From: Piliocolobus tephrosceles
Lineage: Eukaryota; Chordata; Mammalia; Primates; Cercopithecidae
DNA: 64,000 nt
Assembly (NCBI RefSeq): GCF_002776525.5
Contig: NC_045434.1
Location: 192,562,545 to 192,626,544, forward strand
Reading direction: 5' to 3'
Below are positions 12,020-21,630 of this stretch, piece by piece. The notes beneath the pieces were generated by a model. That model worked only from the letters and a program-made list of their open reading frames with translations. It was not told the DNA's origin and ran no database searches. Both the position numbers and the translations under genes were made by a program. Position 1 is the first letter of the stretch. Each line of letters opens with the position of its first letter.

Positions 12020-12322
12020 CTCCTTTTGCTCCTTGCTGGTCTTTACAAATCTCAAGAGGGTGGCCATTTGTTGGGGGGCACGGGAACTGAGCTGGGCAGT
12101 CTTTAACTCTACTTTGGGGTCCCGTTTTGCTTCTTACTAGTCTTTGCAAATCTCAAGGGGGTGGCCATTTGTTGGGAGACAGAGGAACTGAGCTGGGTAG
12201 TCCTTAACTCCAATTTGGGGTCCCGTTCTGCTCCTTGTTGGTCTTTACAAATCTCAAGGGGGTGGCTGTTTGTTGGGGGGCAGGGGAACTGAGCTGAGTA
12301 GTCCTTAATTTCAATTTGGGAT
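12020..12322. repeat. Minisatellite, three copies of a 101-bp unit
   Basis: Copies at 12020-12120, 12121-12221 and 12222-12322 share the phase marker gtctttacaaatctcaag, found at 12039, 12140 and 12241, exactly 101 bp apart. Copies are roughly 85-90% alike by eye. Antisense open frames across it are by-products of the repeat. The surrounding 11.5-12.4 kb may be an LTR with an internal repeat, but I cannot name one. Confidence 0.93.
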
Positions 12323-12661
12323 CATCATCTCAAAACCTTCAGAGAAAATAAATCATTTCCTTTGCCCTGGGCATGGGGGCTTCTATCCTCCTCACTTTTC
12401 AGGGTCAAGAGGTTGTTGCTACTTTTGGCAAAGCTTGTTAAGTCTCCAGGTCTCTGTGAACCATGGCCCAGGGTACCCGCCTCCTCCCTCCTACAGGCCT
12501 CTCCTCATTGCGTAAGCAGGGGGTGAGGTGTGAAGAATGTCTATGGTTTGCCACCCTGTGCCTCTTCTGCTCATCACCCCTGCCATGCTGAATTGGGGAA
12601 CTGAGTCCTCTTGCAGCCTGCCCCAAATTCACTTCTCCTCTCTCCAATCAAATGGTTAAAA
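12323..12661. other. Unassigned sequence
   Basis: Nothing recognised between the minisatellite and the next Alu. Confidence 0.3.
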
Positions 12662-12669
12662 GGTCACCT

Positions 12670-12673
<4 letters not shown>

Positions 12674-12700
<27 letters not shown>

Positions 12701-12981
12701 GAGACGGAGTCTCACTCTGTCGCCCAGGCTGGAGTGCTGTGGCTGGATCTCAGCTCACTGCAAGCTCCACCTCCCGGGTTCATGCCATTCTCCTGCCTCA
12801 GCCTCCCGGGTAGCTGGGACTACAGGCGCCGCCACCTCGCCCGGCTAGTTTTTTGTATTTTTTAGTAGAGATGGGGTTTCACCGTGTTAGCCAGGATGGT
12901 CTCGATCTCCTGACCTTGTGATCTGCCCGTCTCGGCCTCCCAAAGTGCTGGGATTACAGGCTTGAGCCACCGCGCCTGGCC
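12674..12981 (-). mobile_element. AluY, Old World monkey type
   Basis: Near-consensus full-length AluY with a long T-run. It carries CCCGTCTCGG, CCGGCTAGTTTTTTG and GGCTTGAGCC. The perfect 12-bp target duplication ggtcacctgact (12662-12673 and 12982-12993) and low divergence mark it as one of the youngest insertions here. Confidence 0.95.
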
Positions 12982-13032
12982 GGTCACCTGACTCTTAATG
13001 TTGCAGAACTTAGATTTCATTTTTCCTGTCTA

Positions 13033-13532
13033 GTGAATGGCCACTCCATTTCAACAGTACCCTGGACCAAAAGTCTTGGAGTCATCCCTGATTCCTCTTT
13101 TTCTCTCATGCCTACACCCAACCCACCAGTTAACCTTGCTAGCTCCTCTCTCATCATGGGTCCAGCGTCTGGCCCCTCTCACCACTATACAGCACTGTCT
13201 GGCCCCTCTCACCACTATACGGCACTGTCCCATGCTGGCCCATGCCACCACCCTCCCTCCCCTGGCAGCACTGCAGCAGCCTCTCCCCTGGTCCCTGCTT
13301 CCTCCCTGCCCTGGTTTCTTCTCATACCATGGGCAGAGTGGCCCTGCACAGACATGAGGCCATGTCCTGACACTCCTCTCTGCAGGGCTCCAGGAGACCC
13401 CCATGGTTCACCCCGTTGCCCCCAGGGCCTTCTTCTCTTGCTGGCTGTCTTGCTCTCTTCACCTTCTTGCCAGCTGTTCCTTCTGCCTGGAATGCCCTTC
13501 CTCACTGCCTGTTGAACTTTAATTCAGCCACT
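13033..13532 (+). mobile_element. L2 3' region
   Basis: Diverged L2: 'cttggagtcatccctgattc' near the start and 'ttccttctgcctggaatgcc' near the end follow the L2 consensus order. The 160- and 106-codon open frames across it reflect the old L2 coding region and base composition, not a host gene. Confidence 0.6.
13169..13228. repeat. 30-bp tandem duplication inside L2
   Basis: Two adjacent 30-bp units (13169-13198, 13199-13228) differ at one base (tatacagc versus tatacggc). Confidence 0.95.
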
Positions 13533-13802
13533 GTTATAGAATGAATGTTCATGTCCCTCTAAAATTCATATAACTAGTACCCTTTTAACAGAGACCCCAG
13601 AGAGCTCCTTCGCCCCTTCTGCCACATGAGGACACAGTGAGAAGGCTATGAGTTAGGAAGCTGGCCCTCACCAGCACTGAATCTGCAGGCACCTTGATCT
13701 TGAACTTTCCACTCTCCAGAACTGTGAGAAATAAACTTTTATTGTTTACTAGCCACGCAGCCTCTGGTATTCTTTTATAGCATCCCAAATAGACCGATGC
13801 AA
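13533..13802 (+). mobile_element. MLT1 LTR, internally deleted
   Basis: Starts 'atgaatgttcatgtccctct'. It contains 'gccacatgaggacacagtga', 'ccagaactgtgagaaataaa' and a 'tagcatccc' end, all MLT1 hallmarks. It is shorter than full length because the segment after the 5' part is missing. Confidence 0.75.
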
Positions 13803-14113
13803 TAACTGTAATGGTTTGCTACGGCTGCCCAAACAAACTGCCACGAACTGGGCATCTGAAACAACAGGAATTTATTATCTCACAGTGCAGGAGGCTAGAC
13901 ATTCAAGATCAAGGTGTTGGCAAAATTGATTCCTTCTCTAGGCTCTGAGGAAGATCCTGTTCCAGGTCTCTCTCCTTTTCTGGTGGTTTTCTGGCAATCT
14001 GGGGTTCCTTTGCTTGGAGATGCCTCACCCTGCTCTCTGCTTTGATGACCACACGGTGCTCTCCCTATGTGCATGTCTCTCTGCAAAATCCCCTTTTATA
14101 GGAGGACACCAGT

Positions 14114-14528
14114 TGATATGTGTGGATGTTTTGTCCCCCCGCCCCCACCAACAAATCTCATGTTGGTTGAAATGTGATCCCCACACTGTAGAAAGTAGAA
14201 TCAGGTAGGAGGTGATTGGATCATGGGGGTGGATCCTTCATAACTGGCTTAGCACCATCTCCTTGGTGATGAGTGAGTTCATGTGAGATCTGGTTGTTTA
14301 AATGTCTGATGCCTTCCACATCTCTCTTGCTCTCACTCTCACCATGCGATATGCTGGCTCTCCTTGCCCTTCCACCATGATTGTAGCTTCCAGAGGCCTC
14401 ACCAAAAGCAGATGCTGGTGCCATGCTTCCTGTGTAGCCTGCAGAACTTTGAGCAAAGAGAAACCTCTCTTCTTTGTACATTACCCAGCCTCAGGTATTC
14501 CTTTTTAGTAACACAAAAACAGCCTACC
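14114..14528 (+). mobile_element. MST-class solo MaLR LTR
   Basis: Starts TGATATGTGTGG, then 'gaggtgattggatcatgggg', 'gagatctggttgtttaaatg' and a 3' 'cccagcctcaggtattcc'. This is the order of MST LTRs. It sits inside the older LTR and is followed directly by a THE1-like LTR in the same orientation. Confidence 0.75.
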
Positions 14529-14533
14529 CTGTG

Positions 14534-14886
14534 TGATGTGGCTTGGCTGTGTCCCCACCCAAATCTCCACTGGAATTGTGTCTCCCAGAGTTCCCACCTG
14601 TGGTGAGAGGGACCCAGGGGAGGTAATTGAATCATGGGGGCCAGTCTTTACCATGCTATTCTCCTGATAGTGAATAAGTCTCACGAGATTTGATGGATTT
14701 ATCAGGGTTTCTGCTTTTGCTTCCTCCTCATTTTTCTCCTGCCGCCACCATATAAGAAGTCCTTGTCACCTCCCGCCATGATTCTGAGGCCTCCCCAGCC
14801 ATGTCAAACTGTAAGTCCAATTAAAGCTGTTTTTGATCTCAGTTTCCAGTATGTCTTTATCCGCAGTGTGAAAATGAACTAACTCA
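14534..14886 (+). mobile_element. THE1/MSTA-class solo LTR
   Basis: TGATGTGGCTTGGCTGTGTC to the end ..GAACTAACTCA, flanked by a perfect 5-bp target duplication ctgtg (14529-14533 and 14887-14891). Its site is at the 3' edge of the MST LTR, so it is the youngest layer. Confidence 0.85.
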
Positions 14887-15084
14887 CTGTGTTAGGGTCA
14901 TGTTGGATTAAGGCCCACCCTAATAACCTCATTTTACCTTGATTACCTCTGTAAAGGCCCTATCTCCAAATAAGATCACATACCTTACCAACTAAGGTAT
15001 GAGTGGGCTAGGGCTTTAGCATGTGGATTTCAGAGGTGGGGCACACCTCAGTGCTTCACAGTCACATTCCCAGTTTACAGCTGC

Positions 15085-15183
15085 AGAAATGCCATGAATA
15101 GCCACAAGAATCTTGAAAAAGAACAAAATTAAAGGTCTCACACTTGCAGACTTCAAAACTTACTATGAAACTACAGTAATCAC
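15085..15183 (+). mobile_element. Old L1 ORF2 fragment
   Basis: 'gcagacttcaaaacttacta' followed by 'aaactacagtaatca' matches the part of L1M ORF2 that encodes DFK.YYKATV-like residues. Cut off by the Alu fragment. Confidence 0.6.
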
Positions 15184-15284
15184 CAGGCACAATGGCTCAC
15201 ACCTATAATCCCAGGACTTTGGGAGGCTGAGACAGGAGGATTGCTTGAGCCCAGGAGTTTAAGACCAGCCTGGGCAACATAGGG
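15184..15284 (+). mobile_element. Truncated Alu or FLAM left monomer
   Basis: Reads 'ggctcacacctataatccca' to 'agaccagcctgggcaacata', then stops before the mid-element A-run. Only about 100 bp is present. Confidence 0.8.
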
Positions 15285-15654
15285 GTAACCCATGTTGTAA
15301 CCCCAACCATCAACCCTTGGTTCGACTTGCATCATGGAAGTTGGAGTTTACGCCTCCAATTTTTAATTCCTTTTTTGTAGTTTTAATGAATTTCCATCTT
15401 AAGTCAGAACAAAACAAACATCACCCATATAGCTCAGGGTCATGTTCCCCAGTCCAGAGCCCCCCACATCACAGGCCCTGTGCCTGCCTCGACCCCAGGC
15501 CTCATGTCCAGTCCAGCTTGCATGGATGCTGTAGGAGGGTGGGGTTCAGGTATCAGGTGGCCCTGGGTGAGGGGCCCCAGGGTGGGAAGAGCAGTGGCTT
15601 CAAAGCCAGCAGAGTCCACTCATGAGCGCTGACCATGATGCTGGCCAGGTCCAG
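15285..15654. other. Unassigned sequence
   Basis: No gene or repeat recognised. A 102-codon frame at 15317-15625 shows no domain. Confidence 0.3.
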
Positions 15655-16262
15655 GTCTAGGTCTGTTCTGCCCGTGCATAGTAAATCAATCACTGTGACA
15701 CAGGTTTTGCAAAAGAGAAAAGATTTATTTGCCAGGGCACAGAGTGAGGAGGAAGGAGAACAGTTCCCAAATCTGCCTCCCTGAAGATAAGGCTTGGGAA
15801 TATTTAAAGATTAGGGAAGTGGATGGTCTAAGGTGTGGGGAAGGTGATTGGCAGGGGGGAACAACCAAGTAATAGGTTCATTCTGCACAAGCATAGCTAG
15901 AATTCACAGCATTTTATAGGACGTATGTACAGAAAATGGGGGCATTTGCATCATACGAGGGTGGAGTTTTTGGCCCTCTGATGTCAAAAGGCACCTACTG
16001 GGAATGTATGCAGGATCAGTTGAAGGGTCAATAGTACTAACCAGTTTGAACTGGACAGGAGCTGGCCCAAGTTCCTGAAAAATTACAGAAGCCGCCATTG
16101 CCATGGTGACCTGTAAATGCTAATTATAAAGCAGCCAGTGAAGGTGAGGTTTCAGCGTTCAGCGGAGAGGCCTCCAGCTTCATGGAAAAAGGAAAAAACA
16201 AAAACAAAAAGCAAGCGAACAAAGCTAGCAGGCGGGCCGACCTGATCAAAATAACCCCTTGG
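15655..16262 (-). mobile_element. Candidate endogenous-retrovirus LTR, antisense
   Basis: Sequence of LTR character: 'gcaaaagagaaaagatttat' (an antisense AATAAATC poly(A) region), 'aatatttaaagattaggga' and 'tttgaactggacaggagctg'. I recall this pattern from human LTR consensuses but cannot name the family. Ends are uncertain. Confidence 0.45.
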
Positions 16263-17655
16263 TGTCAACCATGCCCACCTTCAGCAGAGACACTACCCGC
16301 TACCTGGTCAGCTTCCCTAGCTCTTTTCCTCTGTCTTCAACACACAGGTTAGCCTGATGCAGATACCTTCATTCCCTGGCTCAGGAGTGGGAGGGGGCCT
16401 TTCTCCACCACCATCAAGTCCAAACCTGTCTCCAAACCTGTCTGGCTTCCAGCTCTAGCTGGCAGAGCAGTGACTGTTGGATGTCATTGTTAGTGCCCTG
16501 ATCCCTGGTCGCTGGCAGGGTCTCCCTGTCCTCATGGGCAGAATGAGGTTCTCTCCTCCACCTCCATGGTGGCCTGGTTGCCCAGGTTGAGCCTATCAGG
16601 AGACCAACCTGCATAGACATGCTCAGCATCCCATGGAATATCTTGAGTTGGATGGCATCACAGGGTCCTCCACATGAACCCCGTCATGGCTAGGGGCCCA
16701 GGCTCCAGGCCTGTGTGAGGAGGATGGTGGGGAGGAGGGGCATGCTCAGCCCTCAGTCCCAAGAGAACAAGGGAGGGAGAGAGACATCAGCGACAGGCCT
16801 AATCCAAATTGCCCTTGAGATCTCCCTTCTTCTCTCACAGGGTAGCACATCTCAGACAATCCCAGAGTCGGCCTCCCTCCTCGTGCCCAGAGTCGCCCTT
16901 GCCTGGGGCCTGTGCTGAGCCCCTAACAACAGCTCCCAGCTTCCTCCCAGCACCCCCCACCACTCCCTGTCTGCTATTCTCTGCTCAGGAGCTCCCGTGG
17001 TAGGACCAGCTCCCTTCCTGTGAGAACCTTCCAGACAGAGGTGGCTTTACCAGAGGCTGACAAAGCTTATATAGTTTCAGGGGCCTTCACTCTCCAGAGC
17101 CCCTTCTAAGGCCCTGGTTGGGCCCCAAGAGATGTGGTCAATGAGCATTGTTAATTCACGGATTAGTTAGGATTAGTAGCTGTGAAGAAACCTTGCCATG
17201 CCCTGAAATCTTGCAGTTCATATACAAAGACCCTTGGCCAGGATTTCCCTAATCTGACAACAACCCTGCAAATTTGCATGACATAATCCATAATGGATGG
17301 CGAAGGAGAAAGAAACTTTTTGAAACTGTCCGTAGCAAAAAGCCACTTTGATGAGACTCTGCTGGAGGCTGGAGGAGAGCTTGAACTCACTTCCTATTAT
17401 CTTTACAGAGAACAATATAACAAAATCATTGGCCAACGAAGAGGTGAACAAAGAAGGCACAGCCTAAACAATTGAGGGCAGAAAGCCATAAAGGTGTGTC
17501 GGGATGCTAAGGAATGCATTGGGTGCGATTTTCCGCAATTTTATGATGTTTTTGGTAATGGCTGGCTTTTTGAAATCTGTAATTTATTGCTTTTCTTTTC
17601 TCACTCTAAATAAATATTAAATTATAAAGCTAATTTTGAATCCTAAGTCTATGGC
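16263..17655. other. Unassigned intergenic sequence
   Basis: Two parts: 16263-17030 is GC-rich, and 17040-17650 is AT-rich ending with AATAAATATT near 17608. The latter could be an unrecognised 3' UTR-like retro-fragment or DNA transposon. The 60-codon frame at 17293-17475 resembles no family I know. Confidence 0.3.
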
Positions 17656-17968
17656 TTTTTTTAAATTTTTTTTTTTTATTTTTTTGAGATGAAGTCTCAC
17701 TGTCTCCCAGGCTGGAGTGCAGTGGTGCAATCTCAGCTCACTGCAAGCTCTGCCTCCTGGGTTCACACCATTCATTCTTCCTGCCTCAGTCTCCTGAGTA
17801 GCTGGGACTACAGGTGCCCACCGCCACGCCTGGCTAATTTTTTTGCACTTTTAGTAGAGACAGGGTTTCGCTGTGTTAGCCAGGATGGTCTCGATCTCCT
17901 GACCTCGTGATCCGCCCCCCTCGGCCTCCCAAAATGCTGGCATTACAGGCATGAGCTACTACGCCTGG
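17656..17968 (-). mobile_element. AluY-like Alu
   Basis: T-rich tail 17656-17685, both monomers, head at 17968. Target duplications atggcttttttt and atggtttttttt. It has a short insertion at 'accattcattcttcctgcct' relative to consensus. Confidence 0.88.
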
Positions 17969-18204
17969 ATGGTTTTTTTTTTTTTTTTTTTTAAGGATTC
18001 CCCAAATGGTATAATTTTCAGAACCATGAAACCTGGGTCTGCTGCATCTGAGGTCTTCCTACTACACTTACAATAAAATTTACTTTTTTCCCTGTGGTGT
18101 GGAAGGCTCCCTGGTCCCTCTCTGTCACCACCTCCTAGCACTGTGTCCATTCCTCGCGACGCTGCAGACACTGATTTTCTACTGATCTCAGCCCTACTTT
18201 GGTG

Positions 18205-18520
18205 ACTGCATTTGCCATGCCTCCTACCTGGAACTTCTCCGGCGGATTTTCCCTTCTGGTCATTCAGGGATGAGCTCCAGGCCACCTCCTCCAAGAAGAC
18301 ATCCAGGATAATCCTATTTAAGGTGGAGACCCCTTCCCATCCCACCCCATACCCTACCCCAGCCACTGTGGCAACCTTCTGCTTTGTTTCTTTATCTGAA
18401 AATACAATGTTCCCTCTACAGTGCCTGTCCCTTCCCCAACTGGGAAGCATAGTGGGGTTGGAACACACTTGACTGGATGTTCTGCACCTAAAACAGTGCC
18501 CAGCACACGGTGAACACTGT
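18205..18520 (+). mobile_element. Possible L2 3' region
   Basis: 'ctacctggaacttctccggc', 'cacctcctccaagaagaca' and 'aacagtgcccagcacacggt' follow L2 order. The 169-codon antisense frame across it (17959-18468) starts in the Alu tail region and has no homology I can see. Confidence 0.45.
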
Positions 18521-18679
18521 GGATGAAGAGACTACTGGTTGCAGTTTGAATTAACACCTTCTTTCTGGAAGGTGTGCTAGCAATATGTCTTGAGAGCCTC
18601 AAAATGTGCAAACACACTAATCCCACTTCTAGAAATTAATCCCAAAGGAGCCATCAGAAAGGTACACAAAGGAGTTTAG

Positions 18680-18910
18680 CTAAGCAGTAAAGACCATAAC
18701 TTTGTAATAAATTTTTGGTTCTAATCTTGGCTCCACCAATTAAATAGCTGCTGTGTGACCCTGAGTACATTCCTAACATCTCTGAGTCCTGATTTCCTCA
18801 TCTCTAAATAGGGATGGTCATGGTAACGTCCAGAGAGGGAAGCTTGCAGCTCACATGAGGTCCCATATGGAAGGTGCTTACACAGAGCCAGGCGTGTGAA
18901 CACAGCTCAA
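18680..18910 (+). mobile_element. MIR
   Basis: Nearly full-length MIR: 'ctaatcttggctccaccaat', 'gctgctgtgtgaccctgagt', 'ctgatttcctcatctctaaa' and a 'ggtgcttacacagagccagg' 3' end. Confidence 0.8.
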
Positions 18911-19479
18911 TGCCGACTAGTTCTGTGTTCCATAATGCTCATTATGGTGTTGTTTATAGTAGAATAAAATCTGAAAGAGCCTAAATATCTAACCACGGGG
19001 GATTGTCTAGATAAGTGATGTGATACCTTTAGATGAATTACTGAACATCCTTGAAGAGTCTGTTTTCAAATATTTAATAATGCAAGTAAAAGCTCACCAA
19101 ATGAGATTAAATGAAAAAGGTAGGACACACAGTCAAGTAAACTATGATCCTACTTTTGGTATTTAAATATATGCCTATGTTTATTGGAGTGTGCAAGTGG
19201 ATGTGTATACTGCAAGGAAATGCAGTGAAATCATGCCATCTATGAATAATGAAATGATGGTAATTTTAATTTTCTCTTCATTTGTACTATAAGCATGTGT
19301 TACTTTAAAGTCAGGGAAAGAATAACACTACTTTTAAAGTGTGCAGAGGATGTTCAGTTTTCTTACGGACAACATGTCCTGACCACAGCTGTTATTTGTG
19401 GATAGGAGATAGTGGATTTAACTACTGACTCTAATTCTTCACCCTTCCCTGTCCCTATGCACCTGACTGTGCAGTGTGC
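18911..19479. other. Unassigned AT-rich sequence
   Basis: No gene. The 18940-19300 stretch has the flavour of an old L1 3' end ('tgctcattatggtgttgttt', 'gagattaaatgaaaaaggta') but is too diverged to assign. Confidence 0.3.
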
Positions 19480-19608
19480 AGTTCCTCCCTTACAGAAGGC
19501 AGAGCCACCCTCACGGCCTCTTGCCATTGGGTTTGGTCTGTGACTCCTCCTGGCCAGTGGAATGTGGGAAGAAGTGACAGTTGTGAGTTCTGTGTCTTAA
19601 GAAGTTTG

Positions 19609-20328
19609 TGGCTGAGCGCAGTGGCTCACACCTGTAATCCCAGCACTTTGGGAGGCCAAGATGGGCGGTGTTTGGACTAGCGGAGGCAGGATGGTGCACT
19701 TCCGGGTTCTTCTTCACCACCAACTCTTCCCGTGTGTGTGAGAATGCAGCTGACGCCCGGGAAGGTGCAGATTAATCAGGCATGCACCAGGTGATGTCAA
19801 TCCGAAGAGACCAAGATTTACCTGGTGGCACCTGCGGAGCGACATGCCCGTGCCCCACCTATTGCCCTTCCACTCCTAGAAAAGTCGCTCCCAGCAGATG
19901 CGCCGGGGGCGGGCTTTCTCAGCCCCCACTCTTGTCGGGACTGTATTAGAAACTCCGCCCCCCCACCCCCAGCTCCGGTCCCTGAAGCTAGATGACCAAA
20001 GAATAAATTTGCAGTTTTGCCTTTAGCCTTGCCTACTCGCTGGTTCTTTTGTGCCCACTCTGGTGGTCTTAGAAAAACAAATCAGGCGGATCACAAAGTC
20101 AGGAGATCAAGACCGTCCTGGCTAACACGGTGAAACCCTGTCTCTACTAAAAATACAAAAAATTAGATGAGCATGGTGGCGGGTGTCTATAGTCCCAGCT
20201 ACTTGGGAGGCTGAGGCAGGAGAATGGCGTGAACCCGGGAGGCAGAGCTTGCAGTGAGCAGAGATCACGCCACTGCACTCGAGCACTCCAGCATGGGTGA
20301 CAGGGTGAGACTCCGTCTCAAAAAGAAG
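19609..20328 (+). mobile_element. AluY split by an LTR-like insert
   Basis: Alu head at 19609-19668 and the remainder at 20085-20328. Perfect target duplication aagaagtttg (19599-19608 and 20329-20338) proves that the two parts are one Alu. The break is inside the left-monomer motif GGGCGGATCAC. Confidence 0.93.
19669..20084 (+). mobile_element. 416-bp LTR-like insertion (candidate solo ERV LTR) inside AluY
   Basis: Begins TGTTTGGACTAG and ends CAAATCA. It is flanked by a 5-bp repeat ggcgg (19664-19668 and 20085-20089) that occurs once in uninterrupted Alu. It carries an AATAAA signal at 20002-20007 followed by a T/G-rich stretch, and a GC-rich 5' half with several CpGs. TG...CA ends, a short target duplication and a poly(A) signal fit a solo LTR. 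I do not recognise the family. Residence in an AluY makes it young, possibly Old World monkey specific. No coding sequence. Confidence 0.75.
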
Positions 20329-20450
20329 AAGAAGTTTGCACACTCCCAGTGCCCTCTTGTCTGCCATTGTCATGGGACTAAGATGATGCCCTGGCACATG
20401 CAGCAGGCCGGCAGCCCAAACCTGCGGCTGAGAACCACCCAGCCGACCTG

Positions 20451-21269
20451 CAAAGGAGTGGGAAATGTATGCTTACTATTGTGTGCCTCTCAGATTTTGT
20501 GGCACTTGCAGTGCGTGGGTGGGGCAGAGTGGAAGGGCTGTTTGGAGGAGAATGAAAATCTGCCCTGGCCTGCGTCTATCTGTGTGTGGCCCCATGTGAG
20601 GGAGCCTGGGCTATTGAGGTTTGGTCTCCCCTACCAGCTCTGGTCTCTGTGACCTCCCCCAGTTCTCCCCAGGGCTCAAGGGGCCCCGATCAGCACACAC
20701 CTCTGCATCTGTGCTCAGCATTCTGGTAGTGGTTCTTTTCTTCATCTCAATGGTTGGGATGAGGACCCGAAACTAAAAATAGATGCAACCAAATTAAACA
20801 AGTCTATTAACTTCTATTCAATTAAAGCAAAAGCTGGCATTGCTGGCTTGTTGCATTTTAAAGCTGAAAGGGGTCTGAGAAGTTATTGGACATAACACCC
20901 TCAATGCATGTGACTTGCTCACTGCTTAAACAGTGGCTCTCCTTGCCTTAGGAGGGAGCCTGACCCCTTAGCTCTGTTTCAGTTTGGTGGCACATTTGAC
21001 CCCAGCATGCTTCCAGCCTCCTCTTTGTCACACCCGTGCATGGAAACTCTCCTCTGATCATGACACTGGTTGTTCCAATATGTTACACACCTGCTCGGGT
21101 CTAAGTCTTTCCGTCTTTGTCTTCAGTCCGTCAAGTCCTCACTCTTCCCATCTGTGAAATTCTCAGCCCAGGTGTCCTCTCCTGTTGAAGTCTTCTCTGG
21201 CCCCACTAGGTGGAGCTAACTGCTCCATCATCAATGCTCCCCCTGCAAGCTAACTGGTCAGGGCCTTTG
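20451..21269. other. Unassigned sequence with an AT-rich island
   Basis: 20760-20890 is AT-rich with a MEF2-type motif (see findings). The remainder is unremarkable; the right end may enter an L2. Confidence 0.3.
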
Positions 21270-21630
21270 CCCCAGGGTGCCCCCTGCCTGGTGGGGCATT
21301 CCCTTTGCTGTTTACATCAGTGTCCCTTCTCATCCTTTATGCCTCAGAGAGCTCTTTCCTGTCCCCCACAGTCCAAGGTTATCACTGTTCAGGCTGCCCT
21401 GAGCCAGACCGTAACATCACGCCGTTTTGATTTCTCCGCTGCACCTGTCCCTACCTGGAACAGTCTTGCAGATGCGTTGTTTATCTGTCTCTTTCTGCCT
21501 CCCCACTCCATGGTGTCAGCTCCTGGGGTGCAGGGACGTTGTCTGTTCACTGCTGCAGCCCAGGCTCCACACAGGGCTGCACAGGGTAGAACCACAGTGA
21601 GCCTTGTTGGGGTAAATAAACCTGAAGTTG
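21270..21630 (+). mobile_element. L2 3' end
   Basis: 'gtccctacctggaacagtct', 'tgtcagctcctggggtgcag' and 'gggacgttgtctgttcactg' follow the L2 3' end. The 206-codon frame 21210-21830 overlaps it and is not a host gene. Confidence 0.6.

Larger units (their letters stand above)
13803..15062 (-). mobile_element. Ancient MLT1-type LTR split by two younger LTRs
   Basis: Left part 13803-14113 ('tttgctacggctgcccaaac', 'ggaatttattatctcacag') and right part from about 14897 ('ggattaaggcccaccctaat', 'ccctatctccaaataaga') are the two halves of one old antisense LTR. Bases 14114-14891 are the younger inserts and the target duplication. Exact family name is uncertain. Confidence 0.6.
19480..20450 (+). mobile_element. 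Probable MLT1-like LTR interrupted by an AluY
   Basis: Left part contains 'ggccagtggaatgtgggaag' and 'agaagtgacagttgtg', typical of old MLT1 subfamilies. The sequence resumes after the Alu at 20329 with 'actcccagtgccctcttgtc'. Subfamily uncertain. Confidence 0.45.

Noticed and set aside
12020..12322. CRISPR-like array
   Set aside because: The 101-bp units are contiguous without spacers, there are only three copies, and the DNA is nuclear primate sequence.
17959..18468. 169-codon antisense frame
   Set aside because: It ends in an Alu A-tail (poly-lysine) and is antisense to an L2-like region.
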